Positions 7,151-7,599 of a DNA stretch of 7,599 nucleotides are shown piece by piece. The stretch's first letter is position 1. Every line of letters starts with the position of its first letter. The notes under the pieces are model-generated. The model had not been told where the DNA came from, ran no database searches, and saw only the letters and a list, made by a program, of their open reading frames with translations. The translations under genes and the position numbers were made by a program. This DNA comes from PHAA01 sp964584415. GTDB lineage: Bacteria > Bacillota > Syntrophomonadia > Syntrophomonadales > Syntrophomonadaceae. The stretch lies in the NCBI GenBank assembly GCA_964584415.1, contig CAZOZX010000104.1, forward strand, positions 1 through 7,599. Direction: 5' to 3'.

Positions 7151-7256
7151 ACTGCAATCCCTTTCCAACCACGGGAGGCAAGCCCGTTTCCCGGCTTACC
7201 CAATGGCTTTGCACCCTGGCATATTGCTTTAGGCCACAAAGCTCGGAATCAATGCA
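7151..7256 (-). ncRNA. Probable Moco/Tuco (molybdenum or tungsten cofactor) riboswitch aptamer
   Basis: The minus-strand leader folds into a compact multi-stem RNA. A closing stem P1 pairs 7251-7245 with 7161-7155 (several G-U pairs). P2 pairs GCTTTG (7242-7237) with CAAAGC (7211-7206), extended by TGGC (7236-7233) and GCCA (7220-7217) with a GGGTG bulge. A second long arm pairs 7205-7199 with 7175-7170 and 7198-7191 with 7186-7179, has one G-G mismatch, and is capped by a GAAA tetraloop (7190-7187). The conserved-looking blocks CCGAGC, GCCAGGGTGCAAAGCC, GCCTCCCG and TTGGAAAGG match my recollection of the Moco RNA motif. The position upstream of a bis-MGD enzyme with two cofactor-insertion genes fits that class. 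The fold is seen in the sequence; the class assignment comes from memory and context. Other classes such as c-di-GMP-I share the short GCAAAGC block but not the rest. Confidence 0.75.
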
Positions 7257-7557
7257 ATTGTTCATTTTTTTGACAATAACTAAATGTTATGTATGTTTTC
7301 GACACCCTCTTTAAAATTCCTGCATACAATTAAGCTATAAATTATCAGCAAATTTCGACGCTCAGTGCCAGTACTCGAGACCATTTTATTGGGACTTGAG
7401 GAGATTCATTGCCCCTGGGCGTATACAAGCCGGAAACCAATTGTGAAAATCTTAGCAATCTATTCATAATCCCCACAATTTGCAATTATCTCCGTATAGG
7501 ACTAAATTTTCGCCCCCCTTTTCGTTCTTGGCTATACCGCAGTAACAGGACAAAAAT
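7257..7557. other. Divergent intergenic region between the fdh leader and a possible plus-strand gene
   Basis: About 300 nt without a convincing gene. It must contain the promoter for the fdh leader. The best I can find on the minus strand is weak: TTTAAA at 7315-7310, an 18-nt spacer and CATAAC at 7291-7286, which would start RNA roughly 15-20 nt before the aptamer. On the plus strand there is a better promoter candidate at 7441-7470. No clear operator palindrome, insertion sequence or RNA gene is visible. Confidence 0.6.
7441..7470 (+). promoter_or_regulatory. Possible sigma-A promoter of the divergent gene
   Basis: TTGTGA (7441-7446, four of six matches to the -35 consensus), an 18-nt spacer and CATAAT (7465-7470, five of six matches to the -10 consensus) face rightward, about 90 nt before GTG 7558. 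The prediction rests on consensus match only in AT-rich DNA. Confidence 0.3.
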
Positions 7558-7599
7558 GTGGTCTGCGGTCACCACAACGACGATCATCCTCATAACCAC
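7558..7599 (+). CDS. Possible divergent gene with Cys/His/Asp-rich N-terminus, only 14 codons visible
   Basis: Starting at GTG 7558 the plus strand reads MVCGHHNDDHPHNH to the edge of the window, with AGGA 7 nt upstream as a modest ribosome binding site. The frame is closed by a stop 12 nt before the GTG, so the gene would have to start here. Clusters of Cys, His and Asp like this are seen at the N-termini of metal-handling proteins (for example HypB-type nickel chaperones or metal transporters), but fourteen residues cannot identify a family. It would be transcribed divergently from the fdh operon. The low confidence reflects the short visible length and the non-ATG start. Confidence 0.35.
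   Translation, partial: MVCGHHNDDHPHNH

Noticed and set aside
7248..7276. Promoter TTGTCA-17 nt-ATTGAT on the minus strand
   Set aside because: The -35 is good but the -10 is poor, and transcription would start inside the aptamer, removing P1.
7345..7370. Sigma-54 promoter (TGGCAC ... TTGCT) on the minus strand
   Set aside because: The GG-to-GC spacing is far larger than the required 10 bp.
7409..7599. Plus-strand open frame from TTG 7409 with GAGGAG upstream, open to the window edge
   Set aside because: Composition and codon use look non-coding and no family features are seen; the His-rich frame from GTG 7558 overlaps it and looks more protein-like.
7534..7599. Minus-strand frame entering from the right edge (ending DRRPHFCPVTAV) as the tail of an upstream gene
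   Set aside because: Only 21 codons, unrecognisable, and opposite the more convincing Cys/His-rich plus-strand frame.

Overview
The window is almost entirely one leftward (minus-strand) operon for a selenocysteine-containing, NAD-linked formate dehydrogenase, preceded by a long leader that looks like a molybdenum/tungsten-cofactor riboswitch. Strong Shine-Dalgarno sequences, tight gene packing, GTG starts and family resemblance suggest an anaerobic Bacillota (Clostridia) organism, possibly an acetogen or a syntrophic fermenter of the Syntrophomonas/Pelotomaculum kind. That taxonomic guess rests on family knowledge only and is weak.

Reading in the direction of transcription (right to left): (1) 7091-7557 is a leader/divergent intergenic region. 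It holds a structured RNA at about 7151-7256 that I assign to the Moco/Tuco riboswitch class, and a strong intrinsic terminator follows at 7063-7090. The conserved 3' end of the aptamer can pair with the 5' arm of the terminator, so a ligand-controlled on/off switch can be drawn directly from the sequence. (2) 7023-4333 is fdhA, the catalytic subunit. It is interrupted at 5959-5961 by an in-frame UGA that is a selenocysteine codon, not a stop. A SECIS hairpin follows at the canonical distance, so the two open halves are one 896-residue protein. (3) 4326-3280 encodes a molybdopterin-binding, MoeA/Mog-domain protein with a C-terminal four-cysteine cluster. (4) 3277-2084 encodes a MoeA homologue whose molybdopterin-binding motifs are strongly altered. 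(5) 2020-1574 encodes a NuoE-type [2Fe-2S] subunit. (6) 1553-330 encodes a NuoF-type FMN/NADH/[4Fe-4S] subunit. (7) 283 to the left edge is the N-terminal part of a formate/nitrite-family (FNT) channel.

Together the genes encode a soluble trimeric FDH (catalytic subunit with a NuoG-like iron-sulfur front end, NuoE and NuoF) linking formate/CO2 to NAD(H). Two cofactor-insertion proteins sit in the middle of the operon and a channel to move formate across the membrane sits at the end. At the far right edge a divergent plus-strand gene may begin (GTG at 7558) with a Cys/His/Asp-rich, metal-binding-like N-terminus. Only 14 codons are visible.

The most interesting points are the riboswitch with its explicit antiterminator pairing, the Sec/SECIS recoding, and the apparently complementary motif loss in the two adjacent molybdopterin-handling proteins.
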